Shown here: one piece after another, positions 6,574 to 15,113 of the stretch
Numbering within the stretch: position 1 is the stretch's first letter
How the letters are laid out: each line of letters opens with the position of its first letter
DNA from: Pseudoflavitalea rhizosphaerae
GTDB lineage: Bacteria > Bacteroidota > Bacteroidia > Chitinophagales > Chitinophagaceae
Direction: 5' to 3'
Assembly: GCF_003991355.1 (NCBI RefSeq)
Contig: NZ_RCSU01000010.1
Span: 186,001-250,000, forward strand
Length of the DNA stretch: 64,000 nt
Made by a program: the position numbers and the translations under genes
Notes under the pieces: generated by a model
Seen by the model: only the letters and a program-made list of their open reading frames with translations
Database searches by the model: none
What the model was told of the DNA's origin: nothing

Positions 6574-9378
6574 TTACAGGAATTTGCCTGTATAGCTTTC
6601 TTTTACTTTTTTCAGTCCGGATGGAACGCCGGCATACACGATGGTGCCGCCGCCATCGCCGGCTTCAGGACCGAGATCTATCACCCAGTCTGCACTCTTG
6701 ATCACATCTGTATTGTGCTCGATCACAAGAATGCTATGCCCCTGCTCGATCAGTGCATTGAAGCTGGCCAGCAGTTTGCGGATATCGTGGAAATGCAAAC
6801 CTGTAGTGGGCTCGTCAAAGATGAAGAGGATTTGTCCCTGCCCCTTCCCCTTGCCGAGGAAGGATGCCAGCTTAACACGTTGCGCCTCACCGCCGGAGAG
6901 TGTATCGGATGATTGTCCGAGTTTTACATAGCCAAGTCCCACATCACTGAGAGGACGTACACGGTTCACAATATCTTTTTCTGCTGCAAAGAATTCCAGG
7001 GCCTCGTCAACACTTAGCTCAAGGATATCATAAATGCTCTTGCCTTTGTATTGCACTTCCAGTACTTCTTCTTTGAATTTCTTTCCACCACATACTTCAC
7101 AGGTGAGATGCACATCCGCGAGGAACTGCATTTCCACAATTTGTTCGCCTTCACCTTTGCAGGCATCACACCTTCCGCCGTCTACGTTGAAGGAAAAATG
7201 TTTGGGCTGGAAGCCGCGTGTTTTGCTGAGCGGTTGTTTGGCATAGAGATCGCGGATCTCATCGTATGCTTTGATATAAGTTACAGGATTGGAACGGGAT
7301 GATTTTCCGATGGGGTTCTGATCCACCATCTCGATCTGCGCTATCAGGTCGATATCTCCTGTAATGCTTTTGTGTAAGCCCACTTTATCGGTAAACTCTC
7401 CTTTGATCTTTTGCAGACCGGGATACAGGATCTGTTTCACCAGGGTGGTTTTGCCACTTCCGCTCACACCGCTCACCACCGTGAAAGTATTCAGCGGAAA
7501 CTCGGCTGTTACATTCTGCAGGTTGTTCTGACGGGCGCCTTCTACTTTGATGGAGCGCGTCCATTTGCGGACCGTCTTCGGTGCATCGATGGTCATTTCA
7601 CCTTTCAGGTATTTACCGGTTAGACTGTTCTCATTATTGATGATCTCATCGTAATTGCCTGCTGCCACTACTTCTCCTCCAAGATGTGAAGCCAGCGGGC
7701 CCATATCGATGATATGATCGGCTTCACGCATCATCAGTTCATCGTGCTCAACAACAACAACGGTGTTGCCGAGATCACGCAGCTCTTTCAATACGCGGAT
7801 CAATCTTTCAGTATCTCTCGAGTGGAGGCCGATACTCGGCTCATCCAGGATATACAAAGAGTTGGTGAGATTGCTGCCCAGTGAACGGGTCAGTTGGATA
7901 CGCTGGCTTTCCCCCCCGCTCAATGAATTGGCGAGACGGTTCAGCGTGAGATAACCAAGACCAACATCCATCAATGTCTTCAACCGGTGATTGATCTCGA
8001 TGAGAATGCGCCTGGCCACCTGCTGATCATACTCGCTCAGTTTCAGAACAGCAAACCATTGCTGCAGATCACGAACCGGCATTTCACAAAGCTCACCGAT
8101 ATGCAGGCCGCCAACTTTTACATAAAGCGCTTCCTTGCGAAGACGGTAGCCATTACAATCAGGACATTGCGTTCTTCCGCGGTAGCGGCTCAGCAATACC
8201 CTGTATTGCACTTTATATAAATTGGCTTCCACCTCTCGGAAGAAATCATTGATGCCCTGTACAAATTCATTGCCCTTCCAAAGTGTGGCATACTGTTCTT
8301 TTGTAAGATCGATGACAGGCTTATGAATGGGGAAATCGAACTTGCGCGCACCTTTGATGAACTGGTCTCTCCACCAGCCGAGCTTCTCCCCTTTCCAGGG
8401 AGCAACGGCCATTTCGTATACACTTAAACGTTTGTCGGGTATCACCAGGTCTTCATCGATCCCCAGTACCTGGCTGAAACCTTCGCAGGTTGGGCAGGCG
8501 CCGAAGGGATTGTTGAATGAAAAGAGATTGGGGACCGGCTCTTCGAATATGATGCCGTCCAGTTCAAATTTATTGGAGAAGGTCCTTTTTGTGGAACCAT
8601 TCACTTCAATTAACATGCTGCCTTCGCCTTCATAGAAAGCGGTACCGATGGAATCGCCCATGCGATGAATATCATCTTCATCAAAATCCTTAACGATCAT
8701 ACGGTCTACCAGCACATAGGTTTCTTTGGCAGGCTTCCAGCTTTTTGCTTCCAGCAGGTCTTCGATGCTTTGCACTTCGCCATCGTAGATACGGGTGAAC
8801 CCCTTTTGCAGGAGGATATTCAGTTCTTCCTGCGGTTTGCGGTTCTTGTGTTGCTTGAAAGGGATCAGCATGAGCACTTTGTCGCCCGGCTTTTGTTTTT
8901 TGATGGCTTCGATCACATCGGCCACATCATCTTTTTTCACTTCCTGACCGGAAACAGGTGAGATGGTTTTTCCTGTTCGTGCGAACAACAGGCGGAGATA
9001 ATCATAGATCTCCGTCATACTGCCAACTGTGGACCGCGGAGTGCGGGTGATCACTTTTTGTTCGATGGCGATAGCAGGACAAAGTCCTTTAATGAAGTCA
9101 ACATCGGGCTTCACCATTCTTGCCATGAACTGGCGTGCGTATGCGCTGAGACTTTCTGCATAACGGCGTTGTCCTTCCGCAAAAAGTGTATCGATAGTGA
9201 GCGACGATTTTCCTGATCCGGAAACACCTGTTACCACAATGAACTTATTGCGCGGAAAACTCACTGAAACATTTTTCAGGTTGTGAACGCGAGCGCCTTT
9301 AACGTAGATGCTGTCTTGTATATTGGGAGATCCGGCCTTTTTGGAAGCGGCTTTACTCTTTTTTGTTGTAACTGTCAT
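6574..9378 (-). CDS. uvrA: Excinuclease ABC subunit A
   Basis: UvrA is the damage-recognition ATPase of nucleotide excision repair; a dimer loads UvrB on lesions. The 934-residue protein has both ABC modules: Walker [12 protein letters not shown] near residue 51 and LSGGESQRI near 486 for the first, then [11 protein letters not shown] and [12 protein letters not shown] for the second. The zinc-binding cysteine pairs are present: CPTC near 295, CPDC near 405, and CDACKGEG with CEVCGGKKF in the second half. A GTG at 9393 would add five residues; ATG 9378 is the more ordinary start. Bacteroidota often carry more than one uvrA paralogue, so this need not be the only copy. It is transcribed alone. 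Confidence 0.96.
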   Translation of the reverse strand: MTVTTKKSKAASKKAGSPNIQDSIYVKGARVHNLKNVSVSFPRNKFIVVTGVSGSGKSSLTIDTLFAEGQRRYAESLSAYARQFMARMVKPDVDFIKGLCPAIAIEQKVITRTPRSTVGSMTEIYDYLRLLFARTGKTISPVSGQEVKKDDVADVIEAIKKQKPGDKVLMLIPFKQHKNRKPQEELNILLQKGFTRIYDGEVQSIEDLLEAKSWKPAKETYVLVDRMIVKDFDEDDIHRMGDSIGTAFYEGEGSMLIEVNGSTKRTFSNKFELDGIIFEEPVPNLFSFNNPFGACPTCEGFSQVLGIDEDLVIPDKRLSVYEMAVAPWKGEKLGWWRDQFIKGARKFDFPIHKPVIDLTKEQYATLWKGNEFVQGINDFFREVEANLYKVQYRVLLSRYRGRTQCPDCNGYRLRKEALYVKVGGLHIGELCEMPVRDLQQWFAVLKLSEYDQQVARRILIEINHRLKTLMDVGLGYLTLNRLANSLSGGESQRIQLTRSLGSNLTNSLYILDEPSIGLHSRDTERLIRVLKELRDLGNTVVVVEHDELMMREADHIIDMGPLASHLGGEVVAAGNYDEIINNENSLTGKYLKGEMTIDAPKTVRKWTRSIKVEGARQNNLQNVTAEFPLNTFTVVSGVSGSGKTTLVKQILYPGLQKIKGEFTDKVGLHKSITGDIDLIAQIEMVDQNPIGKSSRSNPVTYIKAYDEIRDLYAKQPLSKTRGFQPKHFSFNVDGGRCDACKGEGEQIVEMQFLADVHLTCEVCGGKKFKEEVLEVQYKGKSIYDILELSVDEALEFFAAEKDIVNRVRPLSDVGLGYVKLGQSSDTLSGGEAQRVKLASFLGKGKGQGQILFIFDEPTTGLHFHDIRKLLASFNALIEQGHSILVIEHNTDVIKSADWVIDLGPEAGDGGGTIVYAGVPSGLKKVKESYTGKFL

Positions 9379-9712
9379 ATTATAATGGAGCACAAAATTA
9401 TTGCAATCGGGAGAATATTGTATACTACATCCGGAAAGGCAGAAAGTTTAACGGAAATGCCCCAAAATTTGACTTAAATCAATCAATTTGACCTATGTTA
9501 AATAAGTCATATTCAATAGTATGTAAAAGTTTTAAAAATATGGTTAAAGTTTGCTTATTTCAAAAAAGTCTCTATCTTTAATTCACTAAACCGACAATAA
9601 AAACTAACATTAAACTATACAGCCTATTGACCTAGTTACTTCTACACTGAAAAGCCGACCTAAACAATAAAATCCATTTATATATCCTAACCTTCAAAAC
9701 CCGTAGAAGTTT
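9379..9712. other. Divergent AT-rich intergenic region between uvrA and the sigma-factor gene
   Basis: These 334 bp contain no credible ORF. They hold the uvrA promoter (not located precisely) and, on the plus strand, a good Bacteroidota promoter, listed separately at 9550-9580. Confidence 0.6.
9550..9580 (+). promoter_or_regulatory. Promoter of the ECF sigma-factor gene
   Basis: TTTG (9550-9553), 19 nt, then TATCTTTA (9573-9580) gives the Bacteroidota -33/-7 arrangement with one mismatch in the last base of the -7 element. The predicted leader is about 125 nt. Confidence 0.55.
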
Positions 9713-10294
9713 ATGAATTTACTACGCAAAAAGACCGACCATGAACTCATCCAGGACTTCCAGGATGGGGATCTTTATGCCCTTGAAACGTTGGTTCTCC
9801 GTCACAAAGACAAAATGTACACTTCCATCCTGTTCCTCGTAAAAGACAAGTACCTCGCAGAGGATATCTTCCAGGATGTGCTTATCAAGATCATCGACAC
9901 AATCCGTAGCGGCCGTTACACTGAGGAAGGAAAGTTCCTGCCCTGGGCAATGCGCATTGCACACAACCTGTGTGTAGACCATTTCAGAAAAGTAAAAAGA
10001 ACACCGGCTATCAAAACAAGTGATGACCGGGATATTTTTGAAGTGATCAATTTTACGGAAGATGGTGCAGATCAGAAAATGATGAAACGTCAAAGCTACG
10101 ACAGGGTTCGTCAGATGCTGGACCTTTTGCCAGACGATCAGCGTGAAGTGATCATTCTGCGTCATTATGCAGACATGAGCTTCAAAGAGATCGCATCCCT
10201 CACCAATTGCAGTATCAACACCGCTTTGGGAAGAATGCGTTACGGCCTGATCAACCTGCGCAAAATGATGACGCAAAAAAAGATCGCTTTATAA
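9713..10294 (+). CDS. RNA polymerase sigma factor, ECF (sigma-70 family)
   Basis: The 193-residue protein has the two-domain plan of extracytoplasmic-function sigma factors. Region 2 covers about 20-95 (ALETLVLRHKDKMYTSILFL and DKYLAEDIFQDVLIKI), and the stretch GKFLPWAMRIAHNLCVDHFRK is characteristic of Bacteroidota members. Region 4 covers about 130-185 (LPDDQREVIILRHYADMSFKEIASLTNCSINTALGRM is the helix-turn-helix). There is no anti-sigma gene next to it, unlike the FecI/FecR pairs common in the phylum, which suggests control by expression or by a distant partner. A promoter fits at 9550-9580 and a terminator lies about 300 bp downstream. Confidence 0.93.
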   Translation: MNLLRKKTDHELIQDFQDGDLYALETLVLRHKDKMYTSILFLVKDKYLAEDIFQDVLIKIIDTIRSGRYTEEGKFLPWAMRIAHNLCVDHFRKVKRTPAIKTSDDRDIFEVINFTEDGADQKMMKRQSYDRVRQMLDLLPDDQREVIILRHYADMSFKEIASLTNCSINTALGRMRYGLINLRKMMTQKKIAL

Positions 10295-10593
10295 GCACGC
10301 ATTTTTTCAAAGCCATTGAACTTTTCACTGAACCTCTTGTTCAACAAAAAGAATTGAGAAAAACAGACAGTACGAAGCCTGTTTTTCAGAGCAGAACGAT
10401 GAATAGAATTTGACTCAACCAGTACCATTTCTTTGCAAAAGATTAACGGTAACCGTAAAAAGGGAACGGATACACACTTTAAATTTGAAAGAAATTAACT
10501 GGAAAATATTGTCATTCTGGTCCTCCATCAGACTTTTTCACTGATTTGCTTGCTGGTCAGAAGGCTGGAACAGAATGACGCCTAATTGTGAAG
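10295..10593 (+). other. Long 3' untranslated region of the sigma-factor transcript, possible structured RNA
   Basis: About 300 bp without a credible ORF separate the sigma-factor stop from its terminator. GTCATTCTG (10511-10519) and CAGAATGAC (10571-10579) can pair around a 51-nt interior. No promoter matching the consensus was found inside, so this may be just a 3' UTR. Confidence 0.35.
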
Positions 10594-10618
10594 CCCCGCT
10601 TGAGTAAAGCGGGGTTTT
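10594..10618 (+). terminator. Terminator downstream of the sigma-factor gene
   Basis: CCCCGCTT-GAGTA-AAGCGGGG is a perfect 8-bp GC-rich stem followed by TTTT. Confidence 0.85.
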
Positions 10619-10645
10619 ATATTTTGACATTTATCCATATACGAA

Positions 10646-10673
10646 AAAACGCATCCGGTGAGGGATGCGTTTT
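10646..10673 (-). terminator. dsbD terminator
   Basis: AAAACGCATCC-GGTGAG-GGATGCGTTTT is a perfect 11-bp stem. On the minus strand it lies 21 bp beyond the dsbD stop and runs into TTTTTTCG. Confidence 0.9.
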
Positions 10674-10693
10674 CTTTTTATCAGAGGAACTGA

Positions 10694-12682
10694 TTATTTC
10701 TTTTCTTTGAACGTTTTGGTCACCTCATCGAGGATCTTCACAAAGCGAGGTATGTTTGAATTGTAGCCACCTGCATCCTTGATGATCTTTCCATCGTGAC
10801 CAACGAATACATACAGAGGCTGAGCGCTGTTGCCAGTGAGGTTCACTTCAAAATCAAGGTTCTTATCACCCATGGTCTTGATCTTTTGTCCATCTTTTGA
10901 AGTGTACTGTTCTGCTTCGGGCAACCTGTGTTTGTCATCTACATAAAGTGAGATCACTACAAAGTCTTTCTGCAGGCGTTTGGTTACCTCTGCATCTGTA
11001 AGTACTTCCTGCTCCATCTTGCGACAGTTGGCGCAGCTATGACCAGTGAAGTCGATCAGCACAGGCCTGTTGAGCTTTTTAGCCGCTTCCATTCCTTCTT
11101 CGTAATCGAAGAAAGCATGTACGCCGGGGATCTCTGACTCCAGGAATTCTGTATACTTAACTGGCTTCACTTCCATTTCTCCATCAGAAGAAGCAGGAGC
11201 AGCCGCCTGTATTTTGTTCAGGTTAAAATCCTGTGTTTTCATTTCAGGCAACCAGGCGCTGATCCCTTTCAAAGGAGCGCCCCAGAGACCTGGAATGAGA
11301 TAGATAGTGAAAGAAAGCGCAGCGATAGCAAAGAACAGACGTGTAACGGTCAGGTAAGGTTTGCCATAATCGTTGAGGGGAAGATCATCATCATGATGGA
11401 AGCGGAGCTTACCCAGGAGATAGAAGCCCAGCAAACCAAAAATTACGATCCAGAGCGCGAGGTACACCTCACGATCAAGGATACCCCAGTGATACGCAAG
11501 GTCAGCGCTCGACAGGAATTTCAGCGCCAGCGCCAGCTCGATAAAGCCAAGGGCCACTTTCACTGTATTGAGCCATCCGCCTGACTTCGCCATCTTGTTC
11601 AGCAATGCGGGGAAGAAAGCGAAAAGCGCAAAAGGCAGTGAGAGCGCCAGGGAGAATCCGAGGAAACCTATCAGCGGTGCGATCATTCCTCCTTTGGCAG
11701 TCCATACAGTCAGCAGACCGATGAAAGGCACTGTACAGGAGAAAGATACAATCACCAGCGTGAGCGCCATGAAGAAGATACCGGAGAAGGAACCGAAGTT
11801 CGCTTTAGTATCCGCCCTGTTACTCCATGAAGCTGGTAAGGTGATCTCGAAAGCACCGAGGAAAGAGATACCGAATATGATGAACATTGCAAACACGAAC
11901 ACGTTGAAAACAGCACTGCTGGCCATGGCATTCAACGCGCCAGGTCCAAAGATCAAAGTGATCAGGAAACCGGCGGCCGTGAATATGGTGATGATCGATA
12001 ATGAATAAATGAGAGCGTTTTTGATACCCGCTTTACGGCTGGTGCTGCGTTTGGTGAAGAAGCTCACCGTTACTGGCACCATCGCATAGATACAGGGCAT
12101 GATGAAGGCCCCGAAACCAGCCAGCAAACCTCCCAGGAAGAAAGACCAGAGAGAGTTCTTTGATTGATCAGTGCTACCACCGGCAGCAGAATCGGTCCCG
12201 GCTTCCGTTGCACCACCGGCAGGCACTTCGATAGCAAATTCTTCTTCGCCGGACTTGTATTCTCCATTCGTTTTTACGAGGAAACTGACCTTACCCGCGA
12301 ATGTTTTTGCTTCAGCATCGGAAAGGGAAACCTTCTGTTGCCAAACCAGTGAATCAGATGCATACTTCACATCCACTTCCAGATCAGCATCTTTTTCAGC
12401 TTTCACATTTCCCTTTTCAACCAGGGAATCCTTCAGGAATTTTTTAGCAGTGGTATCAAATTCTACGGTAGAGTTCACAGACTCTTCAGAAGGTTTATTG
12501 ATAGAATACAATTTCTTCCCTTCACCCACCACTACGGCTTTGATGGTGAGAAGAACTTCTTTGTCGTTCAACCTTTCAGAAGAATATGAGAGCTTAACCA
12601 GGGAGGAGTCCTGAGCCCGGACGCCAAGAGACACAAATGTTAATAGCAGGAACGCAAGCGACCGGGTAATAAATTGCTTCAT
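10694..12682 (-). CDS. dsbD: Thiol:disulfide interchange protein DsbD
   Basis: DsbD carries electrons from cytoplasmic thioredoxin across the inner membrane to periplasmic disulfide-handling proteins. The 662-residue protein has a signal peptide (1-23, ending GVRAQ) and an N-terminal beta domain (about 25-150). A multi-helix DsbD/CcdA-type membrane core follows (about 175-480), beginning with FFLGGLLAGFGAFIMPCIYAMVPV, which holds one redox-active Cys. The C-terminal thioredoxin-like domain has the active site SCANC (CxxC). The N-terminal domain lacks an obvious redox Cys pair, whereas the neighbouring small protein (12775-13230) has one. A terminator between the two genes implies separate transcription. 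Confidence 0.92.
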   Translation of the reverse strand: MKQFITRSLAFLLLTFVSLGVRAQDSSLVKLSYSSERLNDKEVLLTIKAVVVGEGKKLYSINKPSEESVNSTVEFDTTAKKFLKDSLVEKGNVKAEKDADLEVDVKYASDSLVWQQKVSLSDAEAKTFAGKVSFLVKTNGEYKSGEEEFAIEVPAGGATEAGTDSAAGGSTDQSKNSLWSFFLGGLLAGFGAFIMPCIYAMVPVTVSFFTKRSTSRKAGIKNALIYSLSIITIFTAAGFLITLIFGPGALNAMASSAVFNVFVFAMFIIFGISFLGAFEITLPASWSNRADTKANFGSFSGIFFMALTLVIVSFSCTVPFIGLLTVWTAKGGMIAPLIGFLGFSLALSLPFALFAFFPALLNKMAKSGGWLNTVKVALGFIELALALKFLSSADLAYHWGILDREVYLALWIVIFGLLGFYLLGKLRFHHDDDLPLNDYGKPYLTVTRLFFAIAALSFTIYLIPGLWGAPLKGISAWLPEMKTQDFNLNKIQAAAPASSDGEMEVKPVKYTEFLESEIPGVHAFFDYEEGMEAAKKLNRPVLIDFTGHSCANCRKMEQEVLTDAEVTKRLQKDFVVISLYVDDKHRLPEAEQYTSKDGQKIKTMGDKNLDFEVNLTGNSAQPLYVFVGHDGKIIKDAGGYNSNIPRFVKILDEVTKTFKEKK

Positions 12683-12712
12683 TACGATGGATTATACGGG
12701 TGCAAAAAATAA

Positions 12713-12745
12713 AAACGGGTCTTCAATAAGATAAAGAACCCGTTT
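12713..12745 (-). terminator. Terminator of the free-standing DsbD alpha-domain gene
   Basis: AAACGGGT (12713-12720) and ACCCGTTT (12738-12745) pair perfectly. On the minus strand this is followed by TTTATTTTTT. Confidence 0.85.
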
Positions 12746-12774
12746 ATATGTGAATCAGTTTAGTCGCATAACGA

Positions 12775-13230
12775 CTATCCGCCGATATTAACAGAAAATT
12801 CTACTTCGGAGGGAGGAAGGCATTGTTCTTCATTACAAACCATGAACTCTACTTTACCAGCCAGGTTTGTTTTGCTTTTGCCTTTTACTTTCACTGTCTG
12901 AACGAAAGTGACAGTTTTTTCGTAGTAGTTCACATCACCACCCCAAACAGGCTCGTTCTTTTTGATGAGCTTACCTACTTCTTTGGCTTTACCTTCAGCG
13001 GTAACCAGGGGATTCTTGGTATAAGTGAATACGGTAGGAAGAGGTCCTTCAACGCCAGCGTTCTGAGCGTAGATATGGTAGTCTCCGCTAACGGCTGCTG
13101 TCATGTGCACTTCATAAGTACCGGCAGCAACTTTCTTGGAGGTGAATGTCCATTTAACAGCTTTAGAAGACTGAGCCAGGGCTACAGAGCCGATCAGGCA
13201 AACTATACCGAGTAATGCTAACTTTTTCAT
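12775..13230 (-). CDS. Free-standing periplasmic DsbD N-terminal (alpha) domain protein
   Basis: The 151-residue exported protein (signal peptide 1-19, ending SVALAQ) is a single immunoglobulin-like DsbD_N domain. The C-terminal signature FMVCNEEQCLPPSEVEF carries two Cys spaced as in the DsbD alpha domain, where they pass electrons to periplasmic targets. It lies next to full-length dsbD, whose own N-terminal domain does not show this pair, so it plausibly acts as an extra electron shuttle for DsbD. That role is inference. The gene has its own terminator. Confidence 0.85.
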   Translation of the reverse strand: MKKLALLGIVCLIGSVALAQSSKAVKWTFTSKKVAAGTYEVHMTAAVSGDYHIYAQNAGVEGPLPTVFTYTKNPLVTAEGKAKEVGKLIKKNEPVWGGDVNYYEKTVTFVQTVKVKGKSKTNLAGKVEFMVCNEEQCLPPSEVEFSVNIGG

Positions 13231-13342
13231 CAGACAAAAATTAAGAGTTTACAAATCACGATCAGGTTCATTCCTTTAGCAGGAATCCTTTTCACCTGCT
13301 GATCATGCTTGTAAATTTCAATTAAAAAAAGCTAACAAATCT

Positions 13343-14050
13343 CTAAAAGTTGACCAATTCAGCGGAAGTCTTTACCAACGTGCTATCGGGGTTTATCAAC
13401 AAGGCGTTCAAAATGATTTTACCGTCGATATTGCCTAATGCTTCGGAGGTTGCGCGCTCAGGGTGAGGCATCATTCCGAATACGTTTCCATTGGCATTCC
13501 TGATGCCTGCAATATTGCGTGTAGCGCCATTGGGATTGGCATTCACATTGATGTTTCCGTTCTCATCGCAATACCTGTAGATCACCTGTCCGTTGGCTTC
13601 CAGCGCATCGAGTGTTTTCTCGTCTGCATAGTAGCGTCCTTCGCCGTGAGCAATAGGGATCTTGAGCGCCTTATCGGAACCCAGTCCCTTGATATAAATG
13701 TTTTTGCTGATAAACTGCTGGTTAGCATTACGTAAGAGTACACCGGGGAGAAGGCCTGCTTCGCAAAGCACCTGGAAGCCGTTACAAACGCCCAGCACCT
13801 TGCCACCTTTGCCGGCAAATTCGATCACACTCTGCATCATTGGGCTGAAACGGGCGATGGCGCCGCAGCGCAGGTAATCGCCATAAGAAAAACCTCCGGG
13901 AAGCACGATGCAATCATCGGTGGTGAACATGCTGAGGTCCTTGTCTTTATGCCACAACATGATCACTTCCTGGTTAAGATCGTTCTGCAGGGCATCCTGC
14001 ATATCTCTGTCACAATTTGATCCTGGAAAAACTACAACGCCAAATTTCAT
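13343..14050 (-). CDS. purQ: Phosphoribosylformylglycinamidine synthase subunit PurQ
   Basis: PurQ is the glutaminase subunit that supplies ammonia to PurL for FGAM synthesis in purine biosynthesis. The 235-residue class I amidotransferase shows MKFGVVVFPGSNCDRD, VLPGGFSYGDYLRCGAIA, the nucleophile region KVLGVCNGFQVL and the His-Glu part GMMPHPERA. The frame is open upstream to 14311, but that extension overlaps the neighbouring gene and has no PurQ similarity. ATG 14050 gives the family N-terminus and has an exact -7 element (TATCTTTG, 14073-14080). A separate PurQ implies that PurL and PurS are encoded elsewhere as separate subunits. Confidence 0.96.
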   Translation of the reverse strand: MKFGVVVFPGSNCDRDMQDALQNDLNQEVIMLWHKDKDLSMFTTDDCIVLPGGFSYGDYLRCGAIARFSPMMQSVIEFAGKGGKVLGVCNGFQVLCEAGLLPGVLLRNANQQFISKNIYIKGLGSDKALKIPIAHGEGRYYADEKTLDALEANGQVIYRYCDENGNINVNANPNGATRNIAGIRNANGNVFGMMPHPERATSEALGNIDGKIILNALLINPDSTLVKTSAELVNF

Positions 14051-14072
14051 AATGGGTATACATTGAGGATGG

Positions 14073-14080
14073 CAAAGATA
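14073..14080 (-). promoter_or_regulatory. -7 element of purQ
   Basis: TATCTTTG on the minus strand matches TAnnTTTG exactly, 22 nt before the ATG. No clear -33 element. It suggests that purQ has its own start in addition to any read-through from the upstream gene. Confidence 0.5.
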
Positions 14081-14115
14081 CGAAACCTGAACCATTTCAT
14101 CGCGGAACAAGTGGA

Positions 14116-15102
14116 TTAAGCGGGCAGCCAGTAATTCAGGTACATGGCGTACCCGAATATGAGCCAATGCATAATGGAAGGGAATAATTTTCCCTGCGGA
14201 TAAAAATAAGCCGCGCCATGGAATACGGCCAGCGGTACTGCACAAAGGCTCCAGTTCACGTAATTGACGCCCCCGTTGATCACGATGATGAGGGTACTTG
14301 TTACCAGGCACACCAGCAACAGGCTCCAGCTTTTTCTCACCTGGATGAACATCTTACTTAAATTATTCTGAACATAGAAACCTCCGATAATAAATAGCAA
14401 TACCAGCAATGCAAGACTGATGGTCACAAATATCGAATCAGGCATCGGCGGTAAGCTAAAAGAAATGTCGGGCTGCAACTTTTTCCAGTCCCACTGATCG
14501 GTGAGATAAAGCACCAGCCCGATAAAATAATAAGGAGCCGTTACGCCCAGCAGCCCGATCAGCCATTCCTTGATCCGGAAAGGCCTTACGATGAAAACTG
14601 CCAGCATCAAAAAGAAAACGAACACGATGGCTGGCTGGTACAACAGCGTAATGAAACCCATGATCAAACCTGCATTGAACACAACCGAACCCGGTTTGGA
14701 AGCATTGTACAGCGTATTCATCCTGTAAAACAACCAGATCAGCAGCGAATTGATCAGCAGAGGGGCAGAGAAATAGTTCCAATCCGGAAACAGGGAAGTG
14801 ATCAGCATATAGCTCATCGCCACCAGGTAATTGGGGCGGGCCATCATTTTCTGGGCATTGCAGACGCGGTTCAGCAACAATGCCTGGCTGTACAGCAACA
14901 AAAATGCGATCAGGGAATATACACCCGGCCATAGATGCAGTGGCTCCAGGAATCCGATCAACCAATTGTACAGGAAGTGATCGTCGTCCGGTTGAACCAA
15001 TGGCCCCTGTGGGCGAAGGAAGATGCTGAATTTGAGTATTAAACCATACACCAGCAATACCAGGGTATTGGCGGAGTTTTTTTGTTTAAAGGTTCCTGTC
15101 AC
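14116..15102 (-). CDS. Polytopic membrane protein, DUF6427-like
   Basis: The 328-residue protein is almost entirely hydrophobic, with about nine or ten transmembrane helices and a basic start (TGTFKQKNSANTLVLLVYGLILKF). It resembles the Bacteroidota family DUF6427, for which I know no experimentally established role. The start codon is GTG at 15102; there is no nearby in-frame ATG. It begins 11 bp after the stop of the upstream exported protein, so the two are probably co-transcribed and may act together in the envelope. Its family assignment is from memory and moderately sure. Confidence 0.75.
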   Translation of the reverse strand: MTGTFKQKNSANTLVLLVYGLILKFSIFLRPQGPLVQPDDDHFLYNWLIGFLEPLHLWPGVYSLIAFLLLYSQALLLNRVCNAQKMMARPNYLVAMSYMLITSLFPDWNYFSAPLLINSLLIWLFYRMNTLYNASKPGSVVFNAGLIMGFITLLYQPAIVFVFFLMLAVFIVRPFRIKEWLIGLLGVTAPYYFIGLVLYLTDQWDWKKLQPDISFSLPPMPDSIFVTISLALLVLLFIIGGFYVQNNLSKMFIQVRKSWSLLLVCLVTSTLIIVINGGVNYVNWSLCAVPLAVFHGAAYFYPQGKLFPSIMHWLIFGYAMYLNYWLPA

Positions 15103-15113
15103 GCAAAAATGGT

